Below, piece by piece: positions 12,297-23,663 of a DNA stretch of 64,000 nt. The notes below the pieces were generated by a model. It did not search any database and was not told the DNA's origin. It saw only the letters and a list, made by a program, of their open reading frames with translations. The translations under genes and the position numbers were made by a program. Origin of the DNA: Voacanga thouarsii (taxonomy: Eukaryota; Streptophyta; Magnoliopsida; Gentianales; Apocynaceae); assembly GCA_026120185.1 (NCBI GenBank), contig JANUWF010001184.1, positions 248,001-312,000 of the forward strand, given 5' to 3'. Position 1 is the first letter of the stretch; each line of letters begins with the position of its first letter.

Positions 12297-12397
12297 AAAA
12301 ATAGTAATAATAATAATAGTAGTAAAAAGTAGCACTAGTAATAATTTTTATTGACTATAGTGATATCTCTAGTATTAAAAATTTAGAAAGGGTAATG

Positions 12398-12490
12398 CAT
12401 ATATATGTATAAACATATATATATATATGTACATATATATATATATGTATATACATATATATATATATGTATGTATATTCATACACACAT
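12398..12490. repeat. AT/GTAT-rich microsatellite
   Basis: Runs of ATATATAT broken by GTATGTA and ATACATAT form partly self-complementary stretches. Confidence 0.85.
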
Positions 12491-14983
12491 ATATTCAATA
12501 AAATATTGATTTGTGCAAAAATATATTTGCAATAGTATTTATCACAGCAGGGGTGGTACTATAGTAATAATATTATTAGCAAAGTATTTGGTGTCAAAAT
12601 AACATCATAGGAGCATAAGCAAAGCAATGGTGATAAAATCTCCATCATTCATCAAAACATCCATAATAGTGATATAAAGCCTCAAATCACAATGTACTAA
12701 TGAATATATAATGATCCTGAATCTCAAATCATAATCGAACAATAATTCATAAGCCTTAATACCCATTTCGTTCTTCACATCTTAAAATTATTCTCTCATT
12801 CCCACATCCATATTTCCATCCCATCAATAACATATCATTTTCATCATCTAATAGTCTTGAGTTCAAAAAATAAGAAGGTTATAGCAAAAATACTTGTTTG
12901 ACTATCATTGGAGCCGAAGGTGCTGTCTTGTCAAATGAAGACGCTTGAGTGCTTTAATGAGTCCTTTGATGATTGAGGTTGTCCAAGGGTGGGCACCAAT
13001 GGTTTGGCCAGGAGAGAGAGAGAGAGAATGAGTGAGAGATTAAGATTGTGAAGAAAAGAAGATGAAGAAGAGAATAAGAATAAGATGATTGAACCTATTT
13101 CACATTTTTGGTGTTCTTCTTGTCCTAAACAAATAAAACCCGCTTGATCCGAAAGAAAGGTCAACTTTGGTTGTTTGTGTTATGGAGTATACTAAGGGTG
13201 AGCATAGATTGAATCCTAGTTGATTTCAGAGATTTGGAGTGATTTGTGATGAGTATAAGTGACTAAAGGTTGAAGAAGTGTAGTGTGAGTTCTTGGTGTT
13301 CTTGGTAACACAAGAGAAAGTTGAGAGAAGAAAGTAAGTGTGCTTTGGTGAGTGATGGCTGAATGGCCTTGCTAGAAGGCAGAGTTTCGGTTATCCAAGA
13401 GAGAGAGAGAGAAAGAGAGACAAGAGCTAATTTGAATCTCAAAATGAGGGAAAAGTTGAGGTTTTTGAGGTATAGGATTTGCTAATGGTGATTTCTTCTT
13501 GAAGGTCTCTAGGCCTTCAATGGTAGTTTGCTAGTTTAGCTATGTCTTAGTTATGAAATGGAGGATTATTCTAGCCTTAGTGCTGGGCGAAAATGGCTGT
13601 ACAAGAGGAGTAAAATTCTAGTTTTACTAGCTTAGTTAGGTGAGAGTTTAAAGAAACAAAAGATGGGATTTAATTTTCAAGTTTAAAAAGTTTTGAATGG
13701 AGTGAAGTTAGGAGAGGTTTGAGGTGGTTTTGGAGTTTTGATGGCCAAGGTTGATGAAGAAGACAAGATGTTCAACCATGGTTTCGAGGTGGCCAAAAGG
13801 ATGAAAGGAATTGAAGAAGAAATTGGTTTGTACCTTTGCTATACAAGCTGGAAACAATTCTGGAATTTAGCTATAAGAACTCATAGAATCTAGGATGATT
13901 TGTTAGAAAATTTTTGAATTATTTTGAATGGATTTGTAGCTGTAAAATAGGACTGTTTCAAGGTCTTTTAATAGTGGTTTTTCAACCATCATCTTGAAGA
14001 AGAAAGAGGAGAACTTTAGATGGTCTTATGTATGGGTTGATTGTTCAATTTCCCTGGCTAAAACACTTAGTAGTTTGCTAGAAAATTTTCTAGTTTGGTG
14101 AAGCCATAATAGCTGCGAATTTCCAACGAATTTTTAGCTTCCAACTTACACGAAATAGTTTATTGCTAGCAAGAAAACAATAGGTAAATGTGCTGCATTT
14201 TTTCGGAAATCCAGCTAAGCAGAAGAGCTGGAAAAAATTCTAGTTTTGTACCAAAACAAGAACAAGCAAAATGTAGTTCTTTGGAGAAGAAACTATGGTG
14301 ATTAATTGGAAAACAACTAGCTATTTTCCCTCCTATATTTTGGTCATCTATCCTTCCCAGAGCTGGAATTTTCTTTCAAAAATTCAAGTCCAAGATTATC
14401 CAAGACATTTTATAAGGAAATTAGAAGAATTAAAGAAATAGGAATATTTTAAATTCAAATAGGCTAGGATTGCTAGAATGATGGAGATTAGAATTCCTCT
14501 AAATTTTATTTTAGGACAAGATCATATTGTTAGAATATTAACTTTGTGTGTTCCCCAAGATAACAATCCTAATTTTATGGAATGCAAGAAGAAAAATTCA
14601 AACATTAGTTAGGATAATTAAAAAAAAAATACTTAGTTGATAGGATTTGAACCCAAGAACTTAGGAATTAACTACAAAGCTCTAACCACTTAACCACATT
14701 AAATCTTATTCTTCTTTCCCCAACCTAATTCTTTTCCTTTCTAAATCTCAAGCCTCTTCCTAATTCATCCGCAAGTGAAATTCCTTCATTACTCTCAACA
14801 CTCAACAAGCATGAATAAACCATACAACCAATATATAACAATTCTAAGGCACACCAATTCATCCAATAAATTTATTTTTATGACATATGTCATTAAATGC
14901 ATCCCATCCCTCTAATTCTAGGGTAGGTTTAGGTGGGATTTTACATAATTGATGTTCAATATTTATTAGGAAATAGTTGGAGT

Positions 14984-15530
14984 CACTACAAAGAAAGTGA
15001 CTTTTGGCAACGCTAGAGAAAGTGTGGCAAAATTGGCCAAAACTGTGGCAAATACGTTTTTGCCACGAAAATGCCACGGTTTTCAAGGCGTGGGCATTAC
15101 GACCATTGCAAAAAGTTTGGCACAGTTGTGTAGCCGTGGAGAATACCTTTTGCCACGGATTTATCGCAGTTTCGGAGTCATTGTAAATAAAGTATGATAT
15201 TTGTTCATGAACTTTTGCCATAGCTTTTCCCAATGGTTATTAATTGTGGGCAAAATTTTCAATTTTTTGTTACAGTTTTTCCAGCATTTTACAACTGTGA
15301 CAAATATTATTTGTTACAATTAAATTTCATTGGAAATAATCCTTTTTGTTACAATTCTTTTCTAAATTGACATAACCGTGGGTAATGCCCATTTTGCTAC
15401 GATTTCCTTACTATTGTAATTAATACTTTTTGCCACGATTTAAAGCTTCCATAGTGATTACTTTTTGCCATGATTTTGCCACAATTTTTAGAAAATTTTC
15501 CAAATCTTTTACATCTATAGTGAATGAACA
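14984..15530 (+). repeat. CACTA left terminal and subterminal repeats
   Basis: The terminal repeat (14984 on) is followed by many copies of TTTGCCACG, GTGGCAAA and related words in both directions. In CACTA families such subterminal words bind the transposase. Open frames across here on both strands (up to about 124 codons at 14859-15233) are products of this repetition. Confidence 0.8.
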
Positions 15531-18500
15531 TTGAATTCAATATGATGATATTGACAAGAATTTTTTACATCCATATTTTAACCAAAAAAAATTTCCTCTA
15601 CTTTAACAAGATCATCATCTACTATACATAAAACCTATAAAAGCCTCTAATATTAACAATCAACTATCATCCATTGAATGAATATTCAAAATTCCATCTT
15701 CCATTAATAATAACTTAATATACACCAAAAAAACTAAATAGAGTCTGATAAGTATCATGAATCTAATCATTGATATAAGTTCAAAATAGTCCAAAACAAA
15801 ATCACAATTCTAACCATGATATCCATCATAAGTCATAAAAATTTATTAAGGACAAAAAATAATGCCATAGTTAAATGAACATTCAACCACCTTGATCTTC
15901 ATTCCTCCTGTCATTAAGAAAAAAAAAAGACAAGATTACTTCTTAATAAAGCTACAAATCTGAACTTCTAAAGTCACTATAAGTCTAATCTCAGATATAT
16001 GTAATCATCCACTTTAATATACAATTCGGAATCATAAAAAACATAAGTAGCTTTCAAGAAAGCTAATCTACATTGACATTCACATGTTAATGTAAGAAGA
16101 TTGATTTAGCACTAGTTAAAGTATCCAACCATCAACTCCAAAACCTAAATTCTTTCATAAATTAGAGAAGTACTTCACTGTTCAACCAGAGAAAATAACA
16201 GCAACATTTGCTTCTTCAACATAAAAAAAAAAAAAAAAAGAACTTGATTGCAGTTCAGTCCTAATGTTTATCAAAGAGAAAAAAGGTGCACCCTTTATCT
16301 TCTAGAACCAAAATCTGATAAATAATTTGCGCCTATTATAAGGTGTATATTATGGTGGCCAAGATGATTACTAAGCATATATAAGTACAGTACACACATG
16401 ATATAGAGGATTGGAACATCTAGAACTAAATAATGATAAAGAAATAGAAAAGAACACCAGAATATAATACAAGAAAAAATAAAATATGAACATCTGAAGT
16501 AGGTAGAAATAGGAAAAAGGGGATCACCAAGGAATAAACTCTAATCCACACTGATCAAACTCCACTAGAAGTAGTGCACATGGTTTGCTGTATACAACCT
16601 TTGAAATAAAAAGGAATAAAATGAAGAATGAAAAGATTCCCAGATATCACCGACTAATTAACGCTAATGCAGTTACAAGCAACAAACACAGTGCATGTTC
16701 AGCATTTTCAGCTGGAAACTACTCAGCATTTTTATCATATCACTACTCAATTAATACTCAGCATTTACACAGCATTTTCAGCATCACTACTTAGCATTTA
16801 CACGGCATTTTCAGCATCACTACTCAGCATTTTTAACATTTTCAGCTAGAAATTACTCAGTAGGAAGCTCCAGATAATTTTCACTGAATACACGAAGAAG
16901 GGAAGGAAAAAGACATTAGGACTAAAAATATGTATATACATAATCTATCCACCATTAAACACAGATGATAATCCAGATATGCAAATGGGGATTTCAGAAG
17001 TTCCATGAAAAATGATTAAATAATTTTGCAAGACACCACAAATAGCTTTCAATAGCTAAAGTCTTAAACCTAATAGCATTAAAAAAGAAAGGTCCTTAGG
17101 GTGCAATCTTTTAGCTCACTAGGACAAAAATCTAAGGTACGTAGTACAAGAAAATTGGGTTCCGAAAGCAGGCACATGGATAGAGAGAAATTACGAAGTT
17201 TACATTTAAAAAATGATTATTGGCACCAAAATACAACAGAGAAAAGCATAAATTTCATAAGATCATAACTTGCAGATGGAATTATGATCTTTTTAGATCA
17301 CCCAAGCAAATCCAATTCCCTAAATAACATTAAGTAAGACACAATCCATGTCTTCTTCAAACACCAAAAATAACAAACAAATAGAAATATGTTCTATGCA
17401 TACAAACTTTCAAATAAAAGCACCCCAACACATCACTACTTAGCATTTGGTATTCCGCATTTTCAACATCTCAAAATTCCAAAGATGAAAATCTTACTAA
17501 GCATTTTCAGCATCACTACTCAACATTTGCACAGTTAAGAATATTCAATACATTAGTTCAACTGAAAATCTTGTTCTTATTCAAGAAAAGACATAAAAGT
17601 TCTATACTACGTACACCTTTGCTAACCATAAGAGACTAAAGTGAGTGACTCTCTTTAGAACTCCTTTTGTAACTATATGAGATTGAAGTGAGTGGCTCTC
17701 TTCATCTTTTCAACAAAAGAGCAAACCATGAAAAGTACTATTCTAAAAAACCACAACTAATTCTAGATGAACCGAATTAAAAAATACAGAAAAAGAAATT
17801 TGACCATTTTGTAGGTTAAAGGCTACTAAGTAAAACTTCAAATATGGAAGGCTAAACATAAATTGGTCACAAACTTATGTTAATAGATCATTCCATCTTT
17901 CTTCCAACTTCTCTATCTATGATGGCATATAGGAACAAAGTCTTGTACACTATTTGATGTGCATAAATAGGAAACAAAAATTTTCAATAGACTCACAAGC
18001 ACCAGATCAAGCATTACATATCAAAGCAAGGAAGGATCTTCAGATGGCCACATAGCACAATTTCTCCCTAGTAACTAGTTCCCTTAACTTTGGCACCTCA
18101 ATCATATAAGCAGTTTGCCATCCTCTAGAGCTTATCAATATGAATCAAAATACAAATAAATGGATATGCTATAAAAGTTAAGAATTTTGTGGCAAGAATG
18201 CCTGAAATGCAGAGAAGCAATAAGTGATGTAATGGAATATGTTCACTGCATTTACGTGCAAAAGATGAAATGAGAAGGGGGTAACAAACAACCTACAGAA
18301 TGAACAATAGTCATTAAGAAGAAAAGAAGGAAATTTTAGCTAAATGCTACAGAAAGATGTAGTGAATTTGCTACTAATACACTATGATTATTCAAAACTG
18401 CTAATGAATCATAAGCTCCATATTCCAGAGTGTTAAAACATCTTTTCCAGCAAGCTTCCTTATGTGGTTGGGAAAGCAAATTCATATTTGTAATTAGACC

Positions 18501-19135
18501 AAAAAATGAAAAAATGTCGAAGACTAATTGAAACTATTTTCCCATAAATATGAACCTTAAAATTCATACACGATTTGCACATTTTGCATATATCATGACA
18601 TGCTCATTGACTTTTTACCCCAAATGACTATAAATCAACAAATCCATTGTGGATCTTTACAGTACTTGATTATCTTCCACGTTTTGCATCAAGACAAGCG
18701 TAATTGATTTGACAGTACTTCAATTATTGGACTTGAATATTAAAAAAAAAACATTATTGGTAAATAAAAAGAGAATGGCACAAATTAAAAATTTTCAAAT
18801 CAAATCAAACCCAACTGTGAACATGCTAGTTATTATTAAAAATATTTATATAGACATAAGTTTAATTATATGTATTAAAAATTGATAATTGTTTTGTATA
18901 ATGTGTATTGTGCAATTTTATAATGGAATAATTTAATGTGTATTGTAGAAAATTTTCAATTATTATGCTCTAAACTCCAAATAAAATAATGCAGATTAGA
19001 GAAACCAAAACTTCCAACAATGTATATCCTACACATACCAAAATCAATCACATAGAAAGGAAAAAAGGAATTAAAGAAGAAGAAAAAAAAAAAGAAAAAA
19101 CTGCAACTAGATAACTAGTTTGAGGTAAACAATCA
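15531..19135. other. CACTA interior without recognisable genes
   Basis: This is AT-rich sequence with no protein I recognise and no long frame. It holds the AGCATTTTCAGC repeats near 16700-16860, with a second patch at 17435-17530. Part of it may be captured intron or flank of the CCT8 gene, but I cannot show this. Confidence 0.5.
16700..16860 (+). repeat. Short direct repeats built on AGCATTTTCAGC
   Basis: The words ACTCAGCATTTACAC and AGCATTTTCAGCATCACT alternate several times here. A shorter patch of the same words lies near 17435-17530, which suggests a larger repeated unit that has been broken up. Confidence 0.75.
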
Positions 19136-19838
19136 CTAGATCACAAATTTATTTGTCCAGATGATTAATGACCATCTTATACATGAACAAATTGAAAACA
19201 TGTACAATAAAGCAAGAACTTTCCTCCAAATGGACACATAAAATATATGGAAAAGCAAGGGCCAGTTACAATTTATTCTTAATTTTCCATGAAAATTTCT
19301 GCAAAAATCTATCATATCCACCTCTGGAGAACGTCATTAATTCCTTAAAAGCACTAATTAACACCCTGAACAATTCAGAGTAGGAGAAGCCAGGGATTAT
19401 TTAGCACTAAAGATTTTCAACATTTTCCTAAGAATGCAACTGTCAATTGTGTAGACAGGATTGCTTATGATCCTGAAAATAGGTAATAGTAGCATCATTA
19501 CAGCTCTAACAAAGCAGTGAATAGTTTTTCCAAATCGAAATCTAAAGATAATTCCTGAGTATTCCAAAAGCACAACAAGCTAAAGCCCTAGAACAAAAGA
19601 TCACTCCAAAGCAATAAAGGATTTCGCAGTTCTCCAAATGATTGAGGCATAGAGCAGAAAGTAAAGGAAATGTATTCATATGCCTACCGTTGGGGCTGAA
19701 CGAAGTACGGGGGATCTGGGAAAGCTGTTTATATGTGACAATGTCTTTGAGGATGGCTTCGCCAAGGCCCGAGAGATGCTTGTGGCCCTCCTTTAGCATT
19801 GACTGCATATCGTATGGCTGCGTCCCTAAATCCACCAT
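19136..19838 (-). pseudogene. CCT8: Captured fragment of chaperonin subunit theta gene (CCT8)
   Basis: Exon 1 runs from the ATG at 19838 down to 19688. Its product opens MVDLGTQPYDMQSMLKEGHK and later reads RTSFSPN. This matches, almost residue for residue in spacing, the N-terminus of plant TCP-1 subunit theta, part of the cytosolic CCT ring that folds actin and tubulin. The exon gives 50 codons plus one base, then a GT donor (19687-19686), where I recall the plant gene being interrupted. After about 500 bp of intron, exon 2 is recognisable at 19184-19150 (KMVINHLDK). It then breaks down with a stop and frame slips, and a clear acceptor AG is missing. Only the first tenth or so of the usual 540-residue protein is present, so no chaperonin can be made. 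It lies wholly inside the CACTA element, so it is best explained as transduplication of a host gene. Confidence 0.88.
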
Positions 19839-19935
19839 TTTCCAACTGCTTTGCTTTTCTAATCAAACAAAACCCTTCTTATTGATGAAAATATCGCCAC
19901 TCGATCAGCCAAATTTTACCCTTTCACTTCTGCTG

Positions 19936-19943
19936 TTTATATA
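19936..19943 (-). promoter_or_regulatory. TATA box of the captured CCT8 promoter
   Basis: TATATAAA on the minus strand lies about 100 bp upstream of the CCT8 ATG, a normal plant promoter distance. The relatively GC-richer segment 19690-20100 therefore looks like captured host promoter and 5' untranslated region. Activity is not shown by sequence alone. Confidence 0.55.
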
Positions 19944-20100
19944 TCTTCTCTCCGTGCTCAATACCAGGGGAAACAAAAATATGCAAAAGAGTGTCTGTGG
20001 GTTTTGTACAGTAGCAGACAGTAGAAGAAAAATGAGAGGGAAACTAGGGAATGCCCTAGAACTCCAATTCTCTTTGGCCAGTACCCTATGGAATGTCTAA

Positions 20101-21456
20101 TAGGGTCAACCCAATTTGAATTAATTATTTTGCTTTTACTTGTAAGTGCCAAAAATCATAGACGCATTTCCCATCTCAGGCATAGGACAAAAGGATTCTT
20201 ATGGTTCTTGAAATTGTATTCTGAAAATGATGCCAAATGTACAATTCTCCTTCAAAAATTTTAAGGTTCAATTAGTCTTTTACATAACACTGGCAAACAA
20301 ATGAGATTAATGCAGAGTGCGATTATTTGAATTATCTTTTTTTTCCAAAAGAAAATAATAGGATCACTGAACTATAAATGCAATTATTATGAATACAATT
20401 TTTTTCTCCTTTGGAAATGTTATGCGGTTGTAGAAATAGTAATAGAATTGGGTTGATTTTGTAATAATATAATAAAAAATTATTAAATATATAATATTTA
20501 GTGAAGTCTAATATGGTATTTAAAAAAGAATATAATATGTCATAACCATATAATAATTTTTTAAAAATAAAAATATATACACTAATATTTTTTAAATTAA
20601 AGTAATTTTGGATTAAAATAAAAATTGAGTTGAAATAGTTACACAATTGAGTTGATTTTGTGATAATATAATAAAAATTATTAAATATATAAGATTTAAT
20701 ATTTGATAAATAAAATACATTTGTATTATATCTATCTTTTTCGTCAAAGTATACCTATAGTAGTATTCTTTTGAGAAGAATTGATAATTAAATTCACACT
20801 TAATTTAGCTCATTAATACAAAAATATTTGAATTTTAAAATCTATCAACCAAATGAATTTCATCGTATAAAATTTTTTAAACTTGTTTTACATTTCAATC
20901 AAAACTGGCAAGTTTAAAAATATTTATAAGACATGAATTTAATCTATAGTCAAGTATTATAATACAAAAGTAAATTATAAAATTGATTATGCAAGCCTCA
21001 GTTTTAAAATTTGTTGAAAGTTAATAATAATTTCACTAGTATATCTTATTTAAAGGGAAAAAAATCAGAAACAAAAAAGTTTTCATGTAATATTATACAC
21101 CTTCATTTGTTTTACCCAAATAGAAAGGATAAAATTTATGGGTTAACTCTCCTTCAAAATAATCTTTTAGACAAAATAATTTATTCCTTCTTTTACTATA
21201 TATTTCCTATTTTTTATTTTTTTTAATCCTTCATATTACAAACATGCAAAAGAAATTAATCTTACGATAAAAGAGCAACTAATGTAGATAAGTAGGCAAA
21301 GAAGAAAATAAATATCAAAACAATCATACTGAATATCTTTTCATTAAAGGAATAAAGGGTGGTCTATTTTTATTAGCTTGTTATTTAATACTATACATTA
21401 ATGTAAGATAAATAGTATATTTATTTCTCTCTTCCTCTCTTTATTTTAATCCTTCA
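20101..21456. other. AT-rich CACTA interior with one direct repeat
   Basis: No gene is visible. A segment of about 55 bp starting GGGTTGATTTTGTAATAATA near 20450 recurs about 200 bp later starting GAGTTGATTTTGTGATAATA (near 20649). The first part may belong to captured CCT8 upstream sequence. Confidence 0.5.
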
Positions 21457-23218
21457 TCACTAAGAAAAGTGTTTATGATAACACTTGAAGTAATCGGATA
21501 TATTTTATTGCACAATCTAGAATAATATCTAGAAAAAAATTCCAAAACTTAACGCATTTACAAAGATATGCATATCAAATTAATAATCCAACCATCGGAT
21601 TTGTTAAAATTACTAAGAAAAGTGTTATGACAAATTTGAAGGTAATCGAGTATATTTTGGTATATAATCGAGCATAATATCTACATAAATATCCAAAATC
21701 TAATACATTTACAAAGATAGGCGTATCAAATTAATGATCCATCCATTAGATTTGTTAAACTCATTAAGAACAGTGTTATGACAAAATTTGAAGGTAATCG
21801 GATATATTTTGGTACATAATCTAGCATATTATCTAGAAAATTATGCAAAAATTAACGCATTTACAATGATAGACATATTAAAATAATGATTCAACCGTTA
21901 AATTTGATAAAATCACTAAGAAAAGTGTTATGACAAAATTTGAAGGTAATCAGACATATTTTGGTACATAATCTAATATAATGTCTAAAAATATCCAAAA
22001 CCTAATGGATTTACAAAGATAGGCATATTAAATTAACGATCCAACTGTAAGATTTGTTAAAATCACTAAGAAAAGTGTTATGAAAAAATTTAAAGGTAAT
22101 TGGATATATTTTGGTACATAATCTAGCATAACATCTAAAAAAAATATCCAAAACCTTACGTATTTACAAAGATAGGTATATCAAATTAACAATCTAACCA
22201 TTAAATTTGTTAAAATTACTATAAAAAGTGTTATGACAAAATTTGAAAGTAATAAGATATATTTTGGTACACAATCTAGCATAATAAATTAAAAAAATAT
22301 ATAAAAAATCTAACGCATTTACAAAGATGTGTGTATCAAATTAACAATCCAACTGTTAGATTTATTAAAATCACTAAGAAAATTGTTATGACAAAATTTG
22401 AAGGTAATTGGATATAATTTGGTACATAATCTAGCATAATATCTAAAAAAATATCCAAAACCTAATGCATTTATAAAGATAGGCGTATCAAATTAATGAT
22501 CCAACCACTATATTTGTTAAAATTGCTATGAAAAGTGTTATGACAAAAATTGAAAATAATCGGATATATTTTGGTACATAATCAAGTATAATATCTAAAA
22601 AAAGATCCAAAACTTAACGCATTTTCAAAGATATCCATATCAACTTAACGGTGCAACCATTAGATTTATTAAAATAAATAGGAAAAGTGTTATGGCAAAA
22701 TTTGAAGGTAATCGGATATAATTTAGTACATAATCTAGTATAATATCTAAAAAATTCCAAAACATAACATATTTACAAAGATAGGCATATCAAATTAATG
22801 ACCTGACCGTTATATTTTTTTTAAAATTACTAAGAAAAGTGTTATGACAAAATTTGAAGGCAAACAGATTTTTTTGGGTACATAATCTACCATAATATTT
22901 AAAAAATATCCAAAACCTAACGCATATACAAATATGGGTGTATCAAATTAATGATCCACTTGTTAGATTTGTTAAAATTGCTAAGAAAAGTGTTGTGACA
23001 AAATTTAAAGGTAATCGGATATATTTTGGCACATTATCTAGCATAATATCTAGAAAAATATCCAAAATCTAACGCTTTTACAAAGATAGGCATATCAAAT
23101 TAATGATCCAACTGCTAGATTTGTTAAAATTACTAAGAAAAGTGATATGACAAAGTTTGAAGGTAATCAGATATATTTTGGCACATAATGTATCATAATA
23201 TCTAGAAAAATATTTTTA
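21457..23218 (+). repeat. Tandem satellite-like array, 12 units of about 152 bp
   Basis: The landmark CACTAAGAAAAGTGTTATGA (or a close variant) recurs near 21459, 21611, 21761, 21913, 22073, 22217, 22371, 22523, 22675, 22828, 22979 and 23131. Mean spacing is 152 bp. Each unit continues with TTTGAAGGTAATCGGATATA, ACAAAGATAGGCATATCAAA and a closing AGATTTGTTAAAAT. Units differ by scattered substitutions and small indels. There is no coding capacity. It sits in the right half of the CACTA element just before the subterminal region. Confidence 0.95.
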
Positions 23219-23399
23219 AAAAAACTAGGTAATTGGTCCAAAAAACTATATAAAAATTAATAAAACAGTAATATCAAGAATTGAACACACTACCACTTGA
23301 AAATATACAATTGCCTCAACCATGGTACCTAATGAAAGCTTTCATTTTATGTTGACATTTGTTAATATTTGATAAAATAAGAAAAAATATGTTTTTCCA

Positions 23400-23663
23400 C
23401 AATTTAGTAAAATTGTGGGTAATAAAATTTATTTACCCACAATTTCAATTTTCTGTGGCAAAAAATTATTTTTACCCACATAATTTTTAAATTTGTGGCA
23501 AAAAAGAAATTTTATCTATAGAAACGTAACCGTGACAAAATAAAGTATTACAAAAAAAGTTTATATGCCACAGAATTCAAAACTGTGGTAAAAGCCAAGC
23601 TTTTACCACCGATTTTGCTATATTACAAATAAAAGCGCTACCAAAAGCCATTTTTTTGTAGTG
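23400..23663 (-). repeat. CACTA right terminal and subterminal repeats
   Basis: Words such as CCCACAATTT, TGTGGCAAAAA and GCCACAGAATTC fill this segment, ending with the inverted terminal repeat GCCATTTTTTTGTAGTG. They mirror the left end at 14984-15530. Confidence 0.85.

Larger units (their letters stand above)
10389..14945. repeat. Degenerate long LTR-like repeat, probably Gypsy
   Basis: The segment opens TGTAACACC at 10389 and has a likely end GGATTTTACA near 14945. Its tail (about 14640-14945) resembles 23830-24190: both hold a tRNA B-box-like word (reverse complement of GGTTCAAATCC near 14650; GATTCGAACTCG near 23841), then a phrase like ATTAAATGCATCCCATCCC before the putative end. A mid-part word, CTTAGTAAGCCCGTGTGTGC at 10935, is echoed at 25105. 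I find no coding sequence. The orientation and the claim that this is one LTR are inference. Confidence 0.35.
14984..23663. mobile_element. CACTA (En/Spm-type) DNA transposon, non-autonomous
   Basis: The element begins CACTACAAAGAAAGTG and, read from its other end on the minus strand, begins CACTACAAAAAAATGG. Both are followed by CTTTTGG, so the terminal inverted repeats are clear. The 3 bp outside each end are AGT (14981-14983 and 23664-23666), the target duplication size expected of CACTA elements. Subterminal regions are rich in variants of TTTGCCACGG and GTGGCAAAA. At 8,680 bp it is long enough for transposase genes, but I see no tnpA- or tnpD-like protein. Inside are a minus-strand CCT8 gene fragment, a tandem satellite and several smaller repeats. 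It could move only with transposase supplied by another copy. Confidence 0.93.

Noticed and set aside
12169..12354. Open frame with Thr and Met runs
   Set aside because: It is the translation of a microsatellite.
14650..14670. tRNA-like B-box word, possible tRNA gene
   Set aside because: No A-box, no cloverleaf and no 3' acceptor stem are visible around it; kept only as a feature of the LTR-like repeat.
14859..15233. 124-codon open frame on the minus strand
   Set aside because: It spans the CACTA terminus and flank and is made of repeated TTTGCCACG words, so it is not a protein gene.
19642..20100. 152-codon open frame on the plus strand
   Set aside because: It lies antisense to the CCT8 exon 1 and its promoter, and its wording has no family features; the minus-strand reading explains the sequence.
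21457..23218. Regular repeats, possible CRISPR-like array
   Set aside because: Units are about 152 bp and similar along their whole length, with no unique spacers; this is a plant satellite-type tandem array.
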